A stretch of DNA of 64,000 nt from Cliona cf. orientalis (GCA_963930775.1 OZ005699.1:2749501-2813500), one strand, 5' to 3'. Shown: positions 46,611 to 59,174, counted from the first letter of the stretch. A program made the numbers and translations. The notes: a model not told the origin generated them from the letters alone.

Positions 46611-47083
46611 GCATGGTGGAGCTAGATCTGGTTCGAGTATTGCACCTGATCATGAGCACATGGTAAATATAATTATTGGTCTAGAGCCTGCTACTATATC
46701 ACTACTGTTTTGGCCATCTTCAGCTGCAGTGGCTGAGAGTGTACATGTTTTCTCTACTATACACTAGAAGACTATACTGACATGTTACAATACTGTAACA
46801 ATATCGGGTCATAATTTAATTCATCATCATTGAATTTTTTCTTTGTGACTTAATAGGTAACAAACATGTGACTTGTAGAATATTTTATTCTAATAGAATG
46901 CAATTAGCTAACATTATTAAACCACATAGCAACGGGCTAGAAGAGAAGTAGACACCTGCTCCTGACCAATCAGATAACAGTATTTGTTACAATTAGGATC
47001 TAATGTCAAGTAGCTGTTCGTTGCGATATAATTGAGACTCTCTACACTACACTGCTAGTACACTGCGCCTGCCTGCCTGTAAA

Positions 47084-47955
47084 AATGACTCAACAGCGGC
47101 CGGAATAGAATCCACAGCGCTTACACAGGAAAAAAATTTGTGAATGTTGAAGAGCTTAAATCACAACTACAGAAATCTCTTGATGAGCATGTTTCAGATG
47201 AGAGTGCCATGAACTTTGGATATATTGAACCTAGCAAGCAAGGAGTACGCGGTAAGATGAGATGGATATTCACTGCTGATGATCTTAAGGATATGTACGC
47301 TGCATATGAGCAAATTAAAAAACGCTAACTGAAGTTCTATTATGGTATGATGGACGAAAAGTGGTAAAAGAAGATGATGTCCCACGACCAAAATGTCCAC
47401 ATATTGCTGCAGAAAACAGCTGCACCAAAAAAAGGTCACCTGTTGCAGTATCTCAGGATAAGAAGCTTGGTGAGGTGCAGGAAATCTATGAGAAACTCAA
47501 ATCAACACATACAGGATACGATCAGGAGCGGTTGCGAATGTGGGCTCATTTAATACAGAATCATCTTGATGAGCATATTTCGGATGAGAGTGCCATGAAC
47601 TTTGGATATATTGAACCTAGCAAGCAAGGAGTACGCGGTAAGATGAGATGGATATTCACTGCTGATGATCTTAAGGATATGTACGCTGCATATGAGCAAA
47701 AAACACTAACTGAAGTTCTATTATGGTGTGATGGACGAAAAGTGGTAAAAGAAGATGATGTCAAAACGTCCACATATTAATATTGCTGCAGAAAACAGCT
47801 GCTGCACCAAAAAAAGATTACCTGTTGCAGTATCTCAGGATAAGAAGCTTGGTGAGGTGCAGGAAATCTATGAGAAACTCAAATCAACACATACAGGATA
47901 CGAACAGGAGCGGTTGCGAATGTGGGCTCATTTAATACACTGGGATGGGCAAGCA
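47084..47955 (+). pseudogene. Tandemly duplicated ORF of an unrecognised repeat family
   Basis: Two head-to-tail copies with a 386 bp period encode a recurring block. Its parts are SDESAMNFGYIEPSKQGVRG, KMRWIFTADDLKDMYAAYEQ, VLLWCDGRKVVKEDDV, VSQDKKLGEVQEIYEKLKST and QERLRMWAHLI. Copy 1 has an insertion ending its frame (EQIKKR, stop) and copy 2 joins copy 1 through LIQNHLDEH, the signature of unequal crossing-over inside the coding unit. After copy 2 the sequence continues through HWDGQA to a stop. I do not recognise the family; the C-terminal block looks helical. It may be a multicopy sponge gene or mobile-element ORF. Clearly broken here. Confidence 0.6.
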
Positions 47956-48014
47956 TGAATCATACGAGGTCCCACCAAACCAGCCATTCTTTAAGGATGC
48001 AAGGTCTCGGAAAA

Positions 48015-48475
48015 AAGACGGTCCTACATATTTTAGTGTAAAATAGAGTTTTATATCTAGAGTAACTCATGGGACGATTTTACACCAATACAACCTAGAG
48101 TAACTCATGGGATAATTTTACACCAGCAAAGTTGGTGTAAAATCCTGAGTATTCATTGTATGCCAAACATATTATTAAGGGAGGATTTTACACCACATCA
48201 AAATTAAGGGGCTTACTCATGTAAAATTCTCCCATATAACTTACCTCTGCTGTATATAAGGGACGATTTTACACCAGTTGCCACCACAGGTACTGAAGTG
48301 GTGTAAAATTGTGCCATATAATACTGATGGCTAACAGTCACTGGAGCAAAGATTTACATGTGACCTTTGACCTCACTTAAAATTCTCCCATAATAACATC
48401 CATATACTCTGCTAAAACTTTAAGTGTAAACTTTGACCTGGTGTAAAATGCTCCCTTGTATATAGCTACTGAGTC
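48015..48475. repeat. TTTTACACCA / TGGTGTAAAA interspersed hairpin repeat
   Basis: The decamer recurs about eight times in both orientations. It is embedded in TAACTCATGGGA.GATTTTAC units and later TTTGACC..GTGTAAAAT. It is a degenerate inverted-repeat element. It is not a CRISPR, because the spacing is irregular and the orientation alternates. Confidence 0.65.
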
Positions 48476-48599
48476 CAGACTCAGGTAGGTTTTTTAAGTG
48501 TGTTCCGAATGCTCGCTTGCTGTGGGTGTGGCTGTAGTGCATGCACTTCGTGGGTGGGGCTATCCTGCAGCCGCGACACTATTTTGGACTTGTGCTAAT

Positions 48600-49180
48600 A
48601 GAATGGTAGGCCGGGGGCTCACTGTGTGCACGAGTTAGAGTTATAAAGCATGTCAGGGTATTTTCTGCAGTACAATCTTGTGTTTAGAGTGATATTAAAG
48701 GGTATAGCTATAGAAATAATGATAATATTATCTCCTAAAAAACTGTCTAAAAGCAGTCAATGGTTAAGTGTCTCATATCTTAATCTTGTACACTATGATA
48801 CTCTATGCATAGTTATAATTATTTCCTTCTCATACTCATCTTCTTTCAACCAATTCACAATGGCACTATACTCCCTCACGAACAATTGTGCATGTGGTGA
48901 GTACCATTCTATTAGCAAGAGCACGAAGCAGAGATGTCCTGATGAGGAACTCTATATTGCATGCATTGTAACTCGTGTACATACTACGTATGATAGTGAG
49001 CCCCACCCACCCATACTACACGTACCACAGCCACCATAGCTCTTTGCTAGTGCACTTACAGGACTTCGCATCCGCACTATCTACATGTAAGAGAAGCCAC
49101 TTTCATTTATGCAGCTGCTGTCGCCGTAGTGGGTGACATCATAGAAGCAAAACACTCTGCCATACTAAGATTATAAATAC
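48600..49180. other. No supported feature
   Basis: A 129-codon ORF (48650-49039) starts hydrophobic but shows no family pattern or splice context. Confidence 0.4.
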
Positions 49181-49182
49181 AT

Positions 49183-49610
49183 TAATTTTGAGACAGCAAC
49201 TCCAGTTAGAATGAGGTTCACAAGTTCTTACATCTAGCTATAGCTGGTATAGCTATATATTATAGTACCTTCTCTTCTCCATATCATGCATCACTGCGCA
49301 CTTCCTATATATATACCATTATACACATTAATTTTGAGATACATGTAGCAACTCTGGTTAGAATGAGATTCACAAGTTCCTATAGACATCAAGCAAGAGT
49401 ATGGATAAATAACATACCGGTAGTTGCTATCTCATGGTATACAGGAAGAGGGCATGCGCAGTGCTGCATGGAGAAGAGAAGGTATAATAGTTACACTCTT
49501 ACTTGTGAATGTCATTCTAACCAGAGTTGCTGTCTCAAATATTTAATGGTACACAAAAAGTGGGCAGTGACGCATGGAGAAGAGAAGGTATTATAGCTAC
49601 CTAAGATCGA
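49183..49610. repeat. Complex direct/inverted repeat block
   Basis: ATTAATTTTGAGA(T)ACA..GCAACTC occurs directly at 49183 and 49327. CATGGAGAAGAGAAGGTAT occurs at 49468 and 49575, and inverted at 49265. TTCTAACCAGAGTTGCTGTC is inverted at 49500-49540. It is consistent with a rearranged foldback element. Confidence 0.6.
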
Positions 49611-50330
49611 TAATATGATTATTGTGGTTATTACTTATCAATAATAATAATTATGGTATTCCTTCCTTGGTAGGGCTTCAGTTTTGCTGACTCAGTTTAC
49701 TGCCTGTGTAGGTGGATATTAAGGAAGTGTGAACTTCTCTAGCTAATAAACAAGCTTATTAGTACTAGTACTAGGAACAAACTGGGGACTGACAGAATAT
49801 AACCAATGTGTAATTTGAATGTAAAAGTTATGTATGGCTTCTTTGGTAATGGGAATAATAATAGGGTCATTATTGTGATGGATCACATATATACATGTAA
49901 TATTTGCACCCACAAGAATTTAATAATCATTGGTAATCTGTAACTAGGCTATTTCAGGCATGATCAACAACACATAGGGTTAATTCACACTTGCATGGCT
50001 GCTTTTAAGTGAGAGCTGTATTCACCCTCCCTTTTGCTGGATGTTTGCCCCCCATTAAAGTTTAAAGTGTGGCTTCGACATAAATTATGAATTTTTCCTT
50101 TTGCACACCCCCTTGAAAGAAATCCTAAATGCAGCTGCTTGTATACTGTGCAGGTTGGAGATCAGTAGAAGCATAGCTAGGGCACTACTCTATAAGCTTA
50201 CATGTAATATTTGAAATTACACAGCTTTCTAAACATATGCGCACTGTGTGTACGCATCAAATAAGAGACTGCGAATATAAAGATGTTGGATGCCAATTCA
50301 AGGTAAGCTAGGTAGCTCTAAATTACCTCC
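49611..50330. other. No supported feature
   Basis: AT-rich sequence without an exon or element boundary that I can define. Confidence 0.4.
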
Positions 50331-50349
50331 TCTGAGCATCCAGCGCTTC

Positions 50350-50690
50350 CAGTCTGTGAATCCCATTACTATCCATGTACAGGGAAGTTTAAAAGACCTC
50401 AGCAAGCATAATAAGGATCAGTTCTCTTACCATAACCAGTTAACAAGAAAAGCAAGTAAAGAGTTGCATCAAGCTATAGATACAAAAATCACCACCATAT
50501 AACAACAAGTGGCTGCTTTAAAAAAATGACACGTAGTGAGGGTGGAGACAACTATCCAATGGCTTCAAGAAGGTTTTGGAGAGATGGCTTTGATGGGGCA
50601 GACCTTGCAGGCAACCTCTTACAGTGAAACATTCATCTGGAAGATCCCCGAAGTGCAGAGAAGGAGAGGTGAGGCTAGGTCAGAAATTAT
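50350..50690 (+). pseudogene. TRAF-like coiled-coil fragment, copy 2
   Basis: The frames read LKDLSKHNKDQFSYHNQLTR, KASKELHQAIDTKITTI and, after a stop, RVETTIQWLQEGFGEMALM. They are homologous to the minus-strand fragment 52860-53400. The TRAF-C domain is missing after ATSYSE. Stops interrupt the frame near 50500. Confidence 0.65.
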
Positions 50691-50699
50691 AATTATATA

Positions 50700-51370
50700 T
50701 ACAACCATCTCAGCTGATCAGAAGTAGCTAAATGTGTATACCAATTGAACTGGAACATAATATAAGAACTAATTACACAGTTATTTTAAGAGTTTATTAA
50801 GGTACATAGATCAAATCCAATTAGTACATGTATGCAGTACCAGTATTATAATGTATGTTCATATAGACTAGCTCAGCTGATCTATTAATTTAACTGCATA
50901 AAATATGGATGGATCTGCTAATATCATCATTACTTTATTTTATACACACTACCACACTAGTCACCCTAAGCCCATAAGCTGAGTGAATCGCTTATAGAGA
51001 TGGTCAAGACAGAGTACGAAACTTTCAAGACATCTCAAAATAAATCTGCACCTCTGGGATTTGGATCCTCTTCAGGATATATACGCCCCACCATCTCCAG
51101 TTTAACTGTATATATGTGTGTCTGCATGTGTTTCACTCTGTGTAAGTATATGTAATAATATTAAGGTAATTCAGGCAAGGGTTTCACCTAGTCTCATCCC
51201 CAAAGAAAGGGTGTGGCTTGATTGATTAGATCAAGTATATTGTTTAGGTTACCACATCAAAGAAATAATTACTAGGGTGAAAGGGCCTGGGGAGAAGAGT
51301 GGGGTGTGGCTGCCATAGGCATGACGTCACCCTCAATAGCACTATTCTACAAATTGTATATACAGCACAT
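50700..51370. other. No supported feature
   Basis: Short ORFs only. A CCCCAAAGAAAGGGTGTGGC / GGCCTGGGGAGAAG neighbourhood near 51195-51305 may be a decayed element. Confidence 0.35.
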
Positions 51371-51373
51371 CAT

Positions 51374-51610
51374 TAACCCTCGGCGCATGCGCGAGGGTTA
51401 CTGTAGTCGTTCTGTGTGTGTGTCTGTCAGTCTGTCTGTCTGTCTGTCTGTTAACTCTGTAACTGCTACATACCTCGTTTGCGAGTCTCAACCTCGGTGT
51501 TATATGATTCCTTATGACGTTTCAAAGCCATGTATTGTGTGGATTTCGCTGAAAACGCTTTGTTCTCCAGTTCTGGCGACGTTTGCTCAAGACCGCTACC
51601 TTCCACCCTA
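51374..51610 (+). repeat. Repeat family B, opposite orientation
   Basis: It starts TTAACCCTCGGCGCATGCGC, then a GTCTGTCTGT microsatellite, ACATACCTCGTTTGCGAGTC and TTCGCTGAAAACGCTTTGTT, matching the array at 15655-16170. Confidence 0.75.
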
Positions 51611-52855
51611 GATCCATCCTTCCACGCACCCTGGCAGCTTTTCCATGGACAGAATGAACAACAGTAGACTTTTTTCAAGATACAAAATAAGTAGTTCCAG
51701 CTACAACTCCTGTGAAGGTACTGCCTGCCTGCCAATAGTCTGCGAAGTAACTGCTAAGCTTCTTGACTTTCTTGCCAATGCACTCGTTTCTATTTACACG
51801 TAAATCATGCTACCGTACCGTATACATTATTGATTATACTGTATAGACATTGGCATGCACGTGGTACTATTATGTAATGCTGTGCAATCCATATCAGTGC
51901 ATTCTTGTGGTTACTCTCTACAATACCAACAGTGTTGCTGGCTTACAAATTTGCAACATGTAGACTAGCTAGCCTAGCCTAGCTGTACTCTAGCTCTGTC
52001 ACTACTTTTTCTTTAATAGTGCAATAAATCTAGAGTCTCACAGCGCCGAGGGTTTTGCACCAATGGTGTTCATTGACTGTTGCAATTGTGTAGCTGAGAC
52101 CTTCATGCACCCAGTGTGCATTTTCACTGGAGTATTTTGTAACTATTTTTAAAACAACTCAGCCTGGGTTTTCTGCTATTATAAACTACCAAGCCAGTCT
52201 TGGATTTATTTAGTGTTTCTCAATATTTCTTGGTAACTTCATTTATTTGGTCTCACAGATGGCTAACATTTAGCTACCTTGAGCAACCCGGAAAGCAGCA
52301 CCAGGAGCAGGTTGGTTTGATATACAAATTGAAACATACCTCCAAACAGTCCATTCCCTAGCTTGCAGTGCTAGTGTTAGATTGCATATGGGGGAGGGGA
52401 GGGGTTTGCTCATTATGGTTTCCTGACAGTGGTAAATTTTAATGTTGTATATATACATTCCCAAACATGCATATGTATAATTATGTACAATATCATGCAG
52501 TCACCATTGAGCTTGAAAACAGGAGACTTTCTTACCAGTCGAGCACTAATAATTTACACAAGTTACTGGCAGTTCATAACAATGCACAAACTCATGAGGA
52601 ACAATGCAACCTAGTATAATATTATTATGCTTAGCTGTACTAGTAATTTTTGTGGTTCAAAATAGACTTTTGTGGCAAGTTTCTTTGCTGATTAAATTTT
52701 ATTAACTATAATGACATTGTGTTACAGTGGATAAATGGAGCAATTTTAATTTATAGATTACTCATGATCAAGAAAATTATTACTTAATAAATAAATTATA
52801 AGAAGCATGCATGTGATCACTGAAATTGGTGGTCGTGTTGTAGCTTCTTAGCAAT
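51611..52855. other. No supported feature
   Basis: No exon or bounded element is recognised. Confidence 0.35.
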
Positions 52856-52859
52856 TCAA

Positions 52860-53400
52860 TGTTTATGCCTGTGACATCAATTTTGGATTTCAAGAACATG
52901 GTATTGTTCTAGACATAGGAGGGGTTGTCCAGTACTGATAGAGGAGCAAACCTGGGGCATCCTGATGCCACATTCATCTCTTGGTCGCTGGAATGCATGA
53001 GGATGAGGAGGGATACATGTGCCTATAAGGATTGGAAGATGTCCTTCTGTCTGTGCTCCACTATAAGAGGTTGCCTGCAAGGTCTGCACCATCAAAGCCA
53101 TCTCTCCAAAACCTTCTTGAAGCTGTTGGATGGTTGTCTCCACCCTCACTACTGAATCAGTCAGCGGCTGGAGCTTTGTAGCCATTTCTGATTATAAGCG
53201 CGCTGCATCACTTTTCAACGATGCCATTTGCTGATCAGTTTGAGTTTTTTTATTCCAATAGATTGCTCTAGGTCCTTTGTTATTTTCCTTATCAGTTGGT
53301 TATGGTAGGTCAATTGGTCCTTGTACTTATTGATCTCCTTCAGATAACCCTGCAAATCGTCACTATGGTCAAGGGTCACTAACACTCTCAGTATGACCAA
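52860..53400 (-). pseudogene. TRAF pseudogene: coiled coil plus TRAF-C tail
   Basis: On the minus strand 53400-53215 encodes a helical segment (INKYKDQLTYHNQLIRKI, then TKDLEQSIGIKK). 53185-53010 encodes RVETTIQQLQEGFGEMALMV. Directly after comes the end of a TRAF-C domain in a shifted frame (QEMNVASGCPRFAPLSVLDN, then PSYV). It has a TAG at 52909-52911 where the intact gene at 58602-59174 has Lys (YVKDD). About 100 residues of the TRAF-C core are deleted. So it carries an internal deletion, a frameshift and a nonsense codon. It shows that the family's ancestral layout was coiled coil followed by TRAF-C. Confidence 0.75.
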
Positions 53401-53652
53401 AGTGTTGACTCAATATATATAACCGCTACTCACTTAAAACTGACATCCTGAATCCAGGCTTAAAGTCATAATCTTGTATCTGATGTGTACATACTGTACG
53501 TCTATGCTTAGAAACCTGCATAATAGCAATTACAGTGTGTCCAATTATTAATGGTACTGATTTCCATTACCTGTTAGGAACTGAGATCATCAAGCACACT
53601 GGGCATGCCAGTTATTCATAAACTTAAATTTTCTAAGTTCTAGAACTAACTA

Positions 53653-54756
53653 CACTGTTAGAAAAAAGGTGTTACAGTAACACCTTTAGGGGTGCTAGTA
53701 GTATGGTTTATATTCGACACCCTAGGGTGTACAAATTTTGACACACCAGGGGTGCTGCACTAGCACCCAATGGGTGCTAGTTTAGGGTGCTACCACAACA
53801 CCCTGACTTGTGGTCCTATCCCCTCCCCTCCCCCACCTTGCATGCTCTGGATCACTGCAATTTTTTGACCAAAACAGTTCCATAAAATGCAACAAACATT
53901 AGTGATACATGTACAAAGATGAACAACATGATACAAGAGTTACAGCCAGTGTGACCTACAAACAGTTCCCTACATGAAGTTAGTTCTCCTGTGAAATCGT
54001 GTACATCTTGATTATCCTGTATTGTAGTAAAGAAATTGCAGCATAAACAGATTATAAATAATGCATGTGTATACCTAACATAGAGAGGGCATATATAGGG
54101 AGAGAGAGAGGGGGGGGGCAGGGAGAACGAGAAATGGAGAGAGACAGAGAAACGGAGAGTGAGAGGGAAATGGAGAGAAAGAGAGAAGAGAGAAAGAGAG
54201 AGAGAATGGAGAGAGCAGAGAAAGAGAAATATGGAGAGAGAGAAGGGGGCATGCATACAAAATAATGCTTACCAATTCAGAATCACGCTTGAGTCACCAC
54301 GTCTTGTTCATACATGGTACCTGTAGTAAAATGCACAAGAGATAATCACAAGCTAAAGAGTGGAGGGTGCATGCTTACCAATTCATTCATCATGTTAGAA
54401 AGGAGGGAGCATGCCAGTACTAGTTCAGAATCACAACTGAGTCACCATGCTCATGTACTTGTTACCTGTAGTAAAATCTATGAAAGACTATTACACTGTG
54501 GTGTAAGAGAGAAGAGAAGAGAGAGAGAGAGAGGTGGCATGCAAATACTTACCAATTCAGAATTGCAATTGAATGACATGTCTTGTTAATACAAGGTACC
54601 TGTAGTAAAATGCACAAGAGATAATCATAAGGTAAAGATCGGGAGGAGGGTGCATGCTTACCAATTATTACGAGTGATTCACAATGTATTGTTCATATTG
54701 TGGTACCTGTAGTGGTGATTGTCAATGTTTGGAGTAGAGAGAGAGAGAGAGAGATC

Positions 54757-54793
<37 letters not shown>

Positions 54794-55235
54794 AAACAGT
54801 GTACCTTTTACAGCAAACAAAAATAGTATGAAGGCTATACTTTTATAGCTGGAATTGCACAATCATAGCAGGCAAGAACTAGAGTACAGATTGTTATTGA
54901 GTAACTCAGTAGAGTAATAGAGTGCTTGTTAACTTACTGATCGTAGGAGAGGCATCCGTTTCTCTCTAAAATGTAGCCAGGCAGAGACTTTGGTAGCCAG
55001 GAGACTTGTGAAAATTTCAAAAAGTGAAAGGGTTAAAGGAGCAGTGTCACTTTCAGTGCTAGAATGCGCATGCTCATTAACACAATTGCCACACCCCCTC
55101 TAGTGTCTAAAGAGAATATAGCACCCCCATGGTGTTCAGTCAGCACCCCACCATCGTGGTGGGGTGTTACAGCAGCACCCTGCTAATCAAGCTACAAACA
55201 TGGGGTGCTGGGACAGCACCCCATTTTTAACAGTG
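53653..55235. mobile_element. 1.58 kb TA-flanked TIR element
   Basis: The ends CACTGTTA and TAACAGTG are flanked by TA (53651-53652 and 55236-55237). A subterminal GGTGTTACAG and many AGGGGTGCT/AGCACCCC inverted motifs occur at both ends. The interior holds GA-rich microsatellites (54096-54250, 54740-54790) and three copies of a TACCTGTAGTAAAATG / CATGCTTACCAATTCA block. No transposase is visible. The flank TTTCTAAGTTCTAGAACTAA is duplicated to the right of the element (55259-55282). Confidence 0.7.
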
Positions 55236-55420
55236 TATGAATAATACATGCTGCTAACATTTTCTAAGTTCTAGAACTAACTATGAATAATACATGCTGC
55301 TAACATTACTTACATCTTTCTTAGGGAGCTCCTCTCCACAGCCATTGGGGCACATGACCACTATACGTGACCAGACTCTTGTTTTATGGGGTGCCAAATG
55401 TGTCAAAAACACTTACAAAT

Positions 55421-57415
55421 GCTATATTTGTATATCTCCCTCTGATATATAAATGTGGCACTAATTTAACTAAATATCTGCCTGATTTATATATATGCAT
55501 GGGCTTGATATAATAATATATCTGACTTAGATTTATAAATATGGGCCTGATATATATATCAGTGCCATACTTATAAACATGCCTCTGATTTATATACATG
55601 GGTCATATTTATAAATATGGGTGAGATATATAAATCTGGCAGTTTGCAAAAGGGTAGAGTCAGGGTGGGTGTGGTACAAGTAGTTCTGCGCGGGGACTGC
55701 AACAGCTATAATACCATGTGTGTATGTATGTATGTACGTCGTTGAGGTGGGTGTGGCAGATTAATTAGACCACACCCATCATGCAAAAATCTTTATACTT
55801 ATAAACTGTCCCATGCAATGCCGCATGTACATATCTGCGTCAGATATATAAAGCAGGCCTATATATGTAAATCCATTTCAGGTATCATAGAGTCGGTAGA
55901 CTCTATAAGTAGGGATGGCCCGGATATGCCATATATGTAATACATTATAAATATCCAAATATCTCAAAATAGGTAATTTTGTGAAATTTCTAAGTGTGAA
56001 AATCAGAATCTCCAGCAAATTATCTATCTAACAAGACCAAGATCATCCATCAATTCAATTGTATACGTCAGAACCAGATGTTCAAAAAATAGCCATTTGT
56101 CAAGGTTTCTTTCTTCTTTCTTTCTTTTTCATTATCAGGGCTAGCTCAAGACTGCCTTAATCGCTCATCTTAGTTTGAGTATAAATCCACTCCATTTTGT
56201 AGCGCGCAGTGCAGTGGCACGCAAGTTTGGCATTATCTCGACAGTTACGTAATAGTGGGTGTGTACGGCGAATGGCGGGTGTGTCTGATACGCCATTTTG
56301 TGATATAATGCGCATGCTCGGAATGTGTTGCCATGGTGAAGTCATGTGACAGCGCCCCATGCCACAGGCGCGGCGAGCTCGAGCGCTCGAGCCGAGGCCG
56401 AGGCGAGCTAACTACTCGCTAGCGCGTGGAGCAGCGCGCTGGATCGATCATGGATAAGAAGGCGCTAGGCATAGGCGAGCTACTCGCTGGCGCGTGCAGC
56501 GCTAATACTCCGCTAGAACGATCATAGATATCATACGCCTGAATGCGCAAGGCGGCTCAGCTCGAGGAGCGCGGGTGGCATAGAGATCGTAGATTTATGC
56601 CGAGTAGCTGCTGCTAATAATAAAATTTAGAACTTGGTTTTCTCCCTAAGCGGAAGAGTCTCATCACTACTTGGGCAGCCTAAAACAGCCTTCTTTATCA
56701 GCCTGCCGTGCATAGGCATATGAACGCAAGTTAACGAGAGGCGTGGCTACGAAAATTTGGCACCTCCCATCGTCCACTTAATTACACTGGACAGCAAGCC
56801 ATGTAAGATGGCATTGATAAAAATTTAATGCACTATGTGCAATAAAAAAAAGAACAGGAACAAGTATAAAAACAATTGAATAAAATTGAAGAATGAAGTA
56901 GGGATGGCAGGATAAAAAAGTACACAAACAAGATTTGTAAGGGCTAATTGCATCTACTATACATCCCTACGCTTGCTTTCAAGTTGAGGGATGCAAAAAA
57001 AAATTAATGCACGTGATTGAATCAAACTGACCATCCCACCATCGTGACAACTAGCTATAGGAATAACCTGAATGTATTCCCCATACTTCACTCGACAAGT
57101 AGCTATGTTGACATTAATAGGTGCGTAATAATAAAGAAAAGCAAGCGTTGGGATGTATAGTAGATGCAATTAGCCCTTACAAATCTTGTTTGTGTACTTT
57201 TTTATCCTGCCATCCCTACTTCATTCTTCAATTTTATTCAATTGTTTTATACTTGTATATATAAATCTGCCCCATATTTATATATCCGGCTGTGATATAT
57301 TATTATAAATCGGATCAACATTTATGAATCTGACATAGATATATAATAAATCAGGCAGATATTTAGTTAAATCAGTGCCACATTTATATATCAGAGGGAG
57401 ATATACAAATATAGC
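55421..57415. mobile_element. 2 kb foldback with long AT-rich arms
   Basis: The left arm (55421-55570) and right arm (57255-57415) are inverted copies sharing GCTATATTTGTATATCTCCC, AACTAAATATCTGCCTGATT and degenerate TATAAAT/CTGATAT units. Between them sits a complete copy of the 1.37 kb element (55886-57258). Confidence 0.75.
55886..57258. mobile_element. 1.37 kb interspersed element, copy 2
   Basis: It is colinear with 16410-17775 from ATAGAGTCGGTAGACTCTAT to the CATCCCTACTTCATTC end. It includes the GCCATTTTGTGATATAATGC segment and the terminal inverted AAGCAAGCG units. It is nested in the foldback 55421-57415. Confidence 0.75.
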
Positions 57416-57697
57416 AGTGGTGGAAAGCAAAGAGCTAGATAATAATTATGAATTTAGTACATTTATCTTAATCAATGAGGCAGCTGTATGTTGCATTCCT
57501 GGCCACATTTAGCTAGGAGTCAGATTATGATAAATGTGACATTCAGAACTGTTGCAATTTTACTTCATTTTTATAGTTGGGGATCATAATACTCCTTCCA
57601 TTGCAGTGCATAGATATGTATAATGCTTTGACTCAGAGATCAGCTGATCAGCTAGTGCTGCCGAAGATTAGGATTTTATATATCCTATGTCTATTAT

Positions 57698-57915
57698 GGG
57701 TAATTTTCAGCGGGGGAGCTATTTTTCATTATTTTCATAACTGGTCTAACAGTCACGAAATTTACACCCCACAAAATTTGCCACAATGATGGGGTGTGGC
57801 AAGTGCGATCGTCGAGAGCCATGAAATTTATAGAGCCACAAAAATCAATTCTAGAGGCTATAGAAATCTTACTTTCGATGAAAATTTATTCCCCGAAAAC
57901 TATCCGCTATACGGT
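57698..57915. mobile_element. Diverged MITE ending CTATACGGTA
   Basis: The right end GAAAACTATCCGCTATACGG mirrors a weak left end (GGGTAATTTTCAGCGGGG). The interior has ATGAAATTTA/AAATTTTG modules like the TTTGGCGG family. The left boundary is uncertain. Confidence 0.45.
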
Positions 57916-58178
57916 ATTCTAGCTCATTGCTATATATAATTATATATATGATATAGCATAGGGCCAGGGCAAACATTCTTGAGGGCGTGGGCTAGAAAAT
58001 AGCTACCCATAGTTCATGCCCTAATAATATAATATACCAATATTATATAATAATAATATTAGGAGTATGATATTGCCTAAAGTAGCTTGCCATACAAATA
58101 CACATCGGATATACACACATGTACGTAGTCCTTTGTAGCATCAACTTGTTTATATTAGCTATAATTATTTTTTGTTAA

Positions 58179-58304
<126 letters not shown>

Positions 58305-58601
58305 GAACACTATCATAATGGTGACAACAAACATAGTCATGCAAAAAAAATAATATTAATAATAATAATAATTATTATTATTATTATATTATTTGTGTGC
58401 AAAATTAATTGTCTGCATGTATATATTAACATAGTTACATGTATACTCATTAATTTTTTTTTTATTATTGGGAAAGTTATATATATAATGCTGCAAAAAC
58501 TGTACTTAATAATAATAATAATAATAATACACGCAGTAACCATTAAAATTTTTGTCCACCTTAAGTAATTTAATCACATTGTTTATATATAGTCATTATG
58601 T

Positions 58602-59174
58602 TTAAGTCCCAGTGGTATCAACGATGCAGTGGAGTCTTAAGACATCATCCTTGACGTACGCAGGGTTGTCCAAAATTGTCAGGGGAGCAAACTGTGGGAA
58701 GCCAAAGGCAACATTCATCTCTGAATGTGGAGAAGGTCTTTGGAATGAAGCATTGTATTCTGCAGGATCTGATTTGAAACAGTGAGTGATGTCATGCTGC
58801 TGATGGTTTTGGTCTTCCAATGTCAGTGTAATCTTCTGCTGGAATGGCCACGTCAGTTGACCATCATGCTCTCCCCTCATCACTGCGATGTAGAAGGAGA
58901 GGTGAGTGCCCTTTCCACTTTCATCTCCATCCAAGTACAGGAAGAGGCACATCTTGTACCCACCATTCTTTCCAGCAGTGTAAAATGGACGGGAGTATAG
59001 CGTTATGTTCTTTGATGCAAACCGCTTTTGTACGTCTGTTATGTTCCAAGAAAATCTGCAGTTGTAGCTGCATTCACAGCCTTCACTCTCCAGCTTGTAT
59101 TGCTGTCCCTCCTGACAGTGTTGAATGGAGGGCTTAGCAACAGTTACTGATACCTCCTTTGCCATGTTCTCCAT
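58602..59174 (-). CDS. TRAF-C (MATH) domain protein
   Basis: A single-exon ORF of 190 residues, ATG at 59172-59174 (a second ATG three codons on is equally usable). Residues about 45-185 form a TRAF-C/MATH domain: FSWNITDV, LYSRPFYTAGKNGGYKMCLF, LDGDESGKGTHLSFYIAVMR, GEHDGQLTWPFQQKITLTLE and the C-terminal NVAFGFPQFAPLTILDNPAY. This eight-stranded sandwich binds receptor tails and adaptors in TRAF signalling. No RING, zinc finger or long coiled coil is encoded, so it is a TRAF-C-only protein unless upstream exons splice in. The Cys pair in EGCECSYNC is unusual. A TATAAAG-like motif lies about 100 bp upstream and ATTAAA 25-30 bp after the stop. It is the intact relative of the fragments at 46.2, 50.5 and 53.2 kb. 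Confidence 0.85.
   Translation of the reverse strand: MENMAKEVSVTVAKPSIQHCQEGQQYKLESEGCECSYNCRFSWNITDVQKRFASKNITLYSRPFYTAGKNGGYKMCLFLYLDGDESGKGTHLSFYIAVMRGEHDGQLTWPFQQKITLTLEDQNHQQHDITHCFKSDPAEYNASFQRPSPHSEMNVAFGFPQFAPLTILDNPAYVKDDVLRLHCIVDTTGT

Noticed and set aside
48015..48475. CRISPR-like array of TTTTACACCA repeats
   Set aside because: Irregular spacing, alternating orientation and a eukaryotic setting; it is a degenerate inverted-repeat element.
48650..49039. 129-codon ORF with hydrophobic start
   Set aside because: Composition looks random and AT-driven; no family signal.
54052..54275. Overlapping ORFs rich in Ser/Leu or Arg/Glu on both strands
   Set aside because: Translations of a GA/CT microsatellite.
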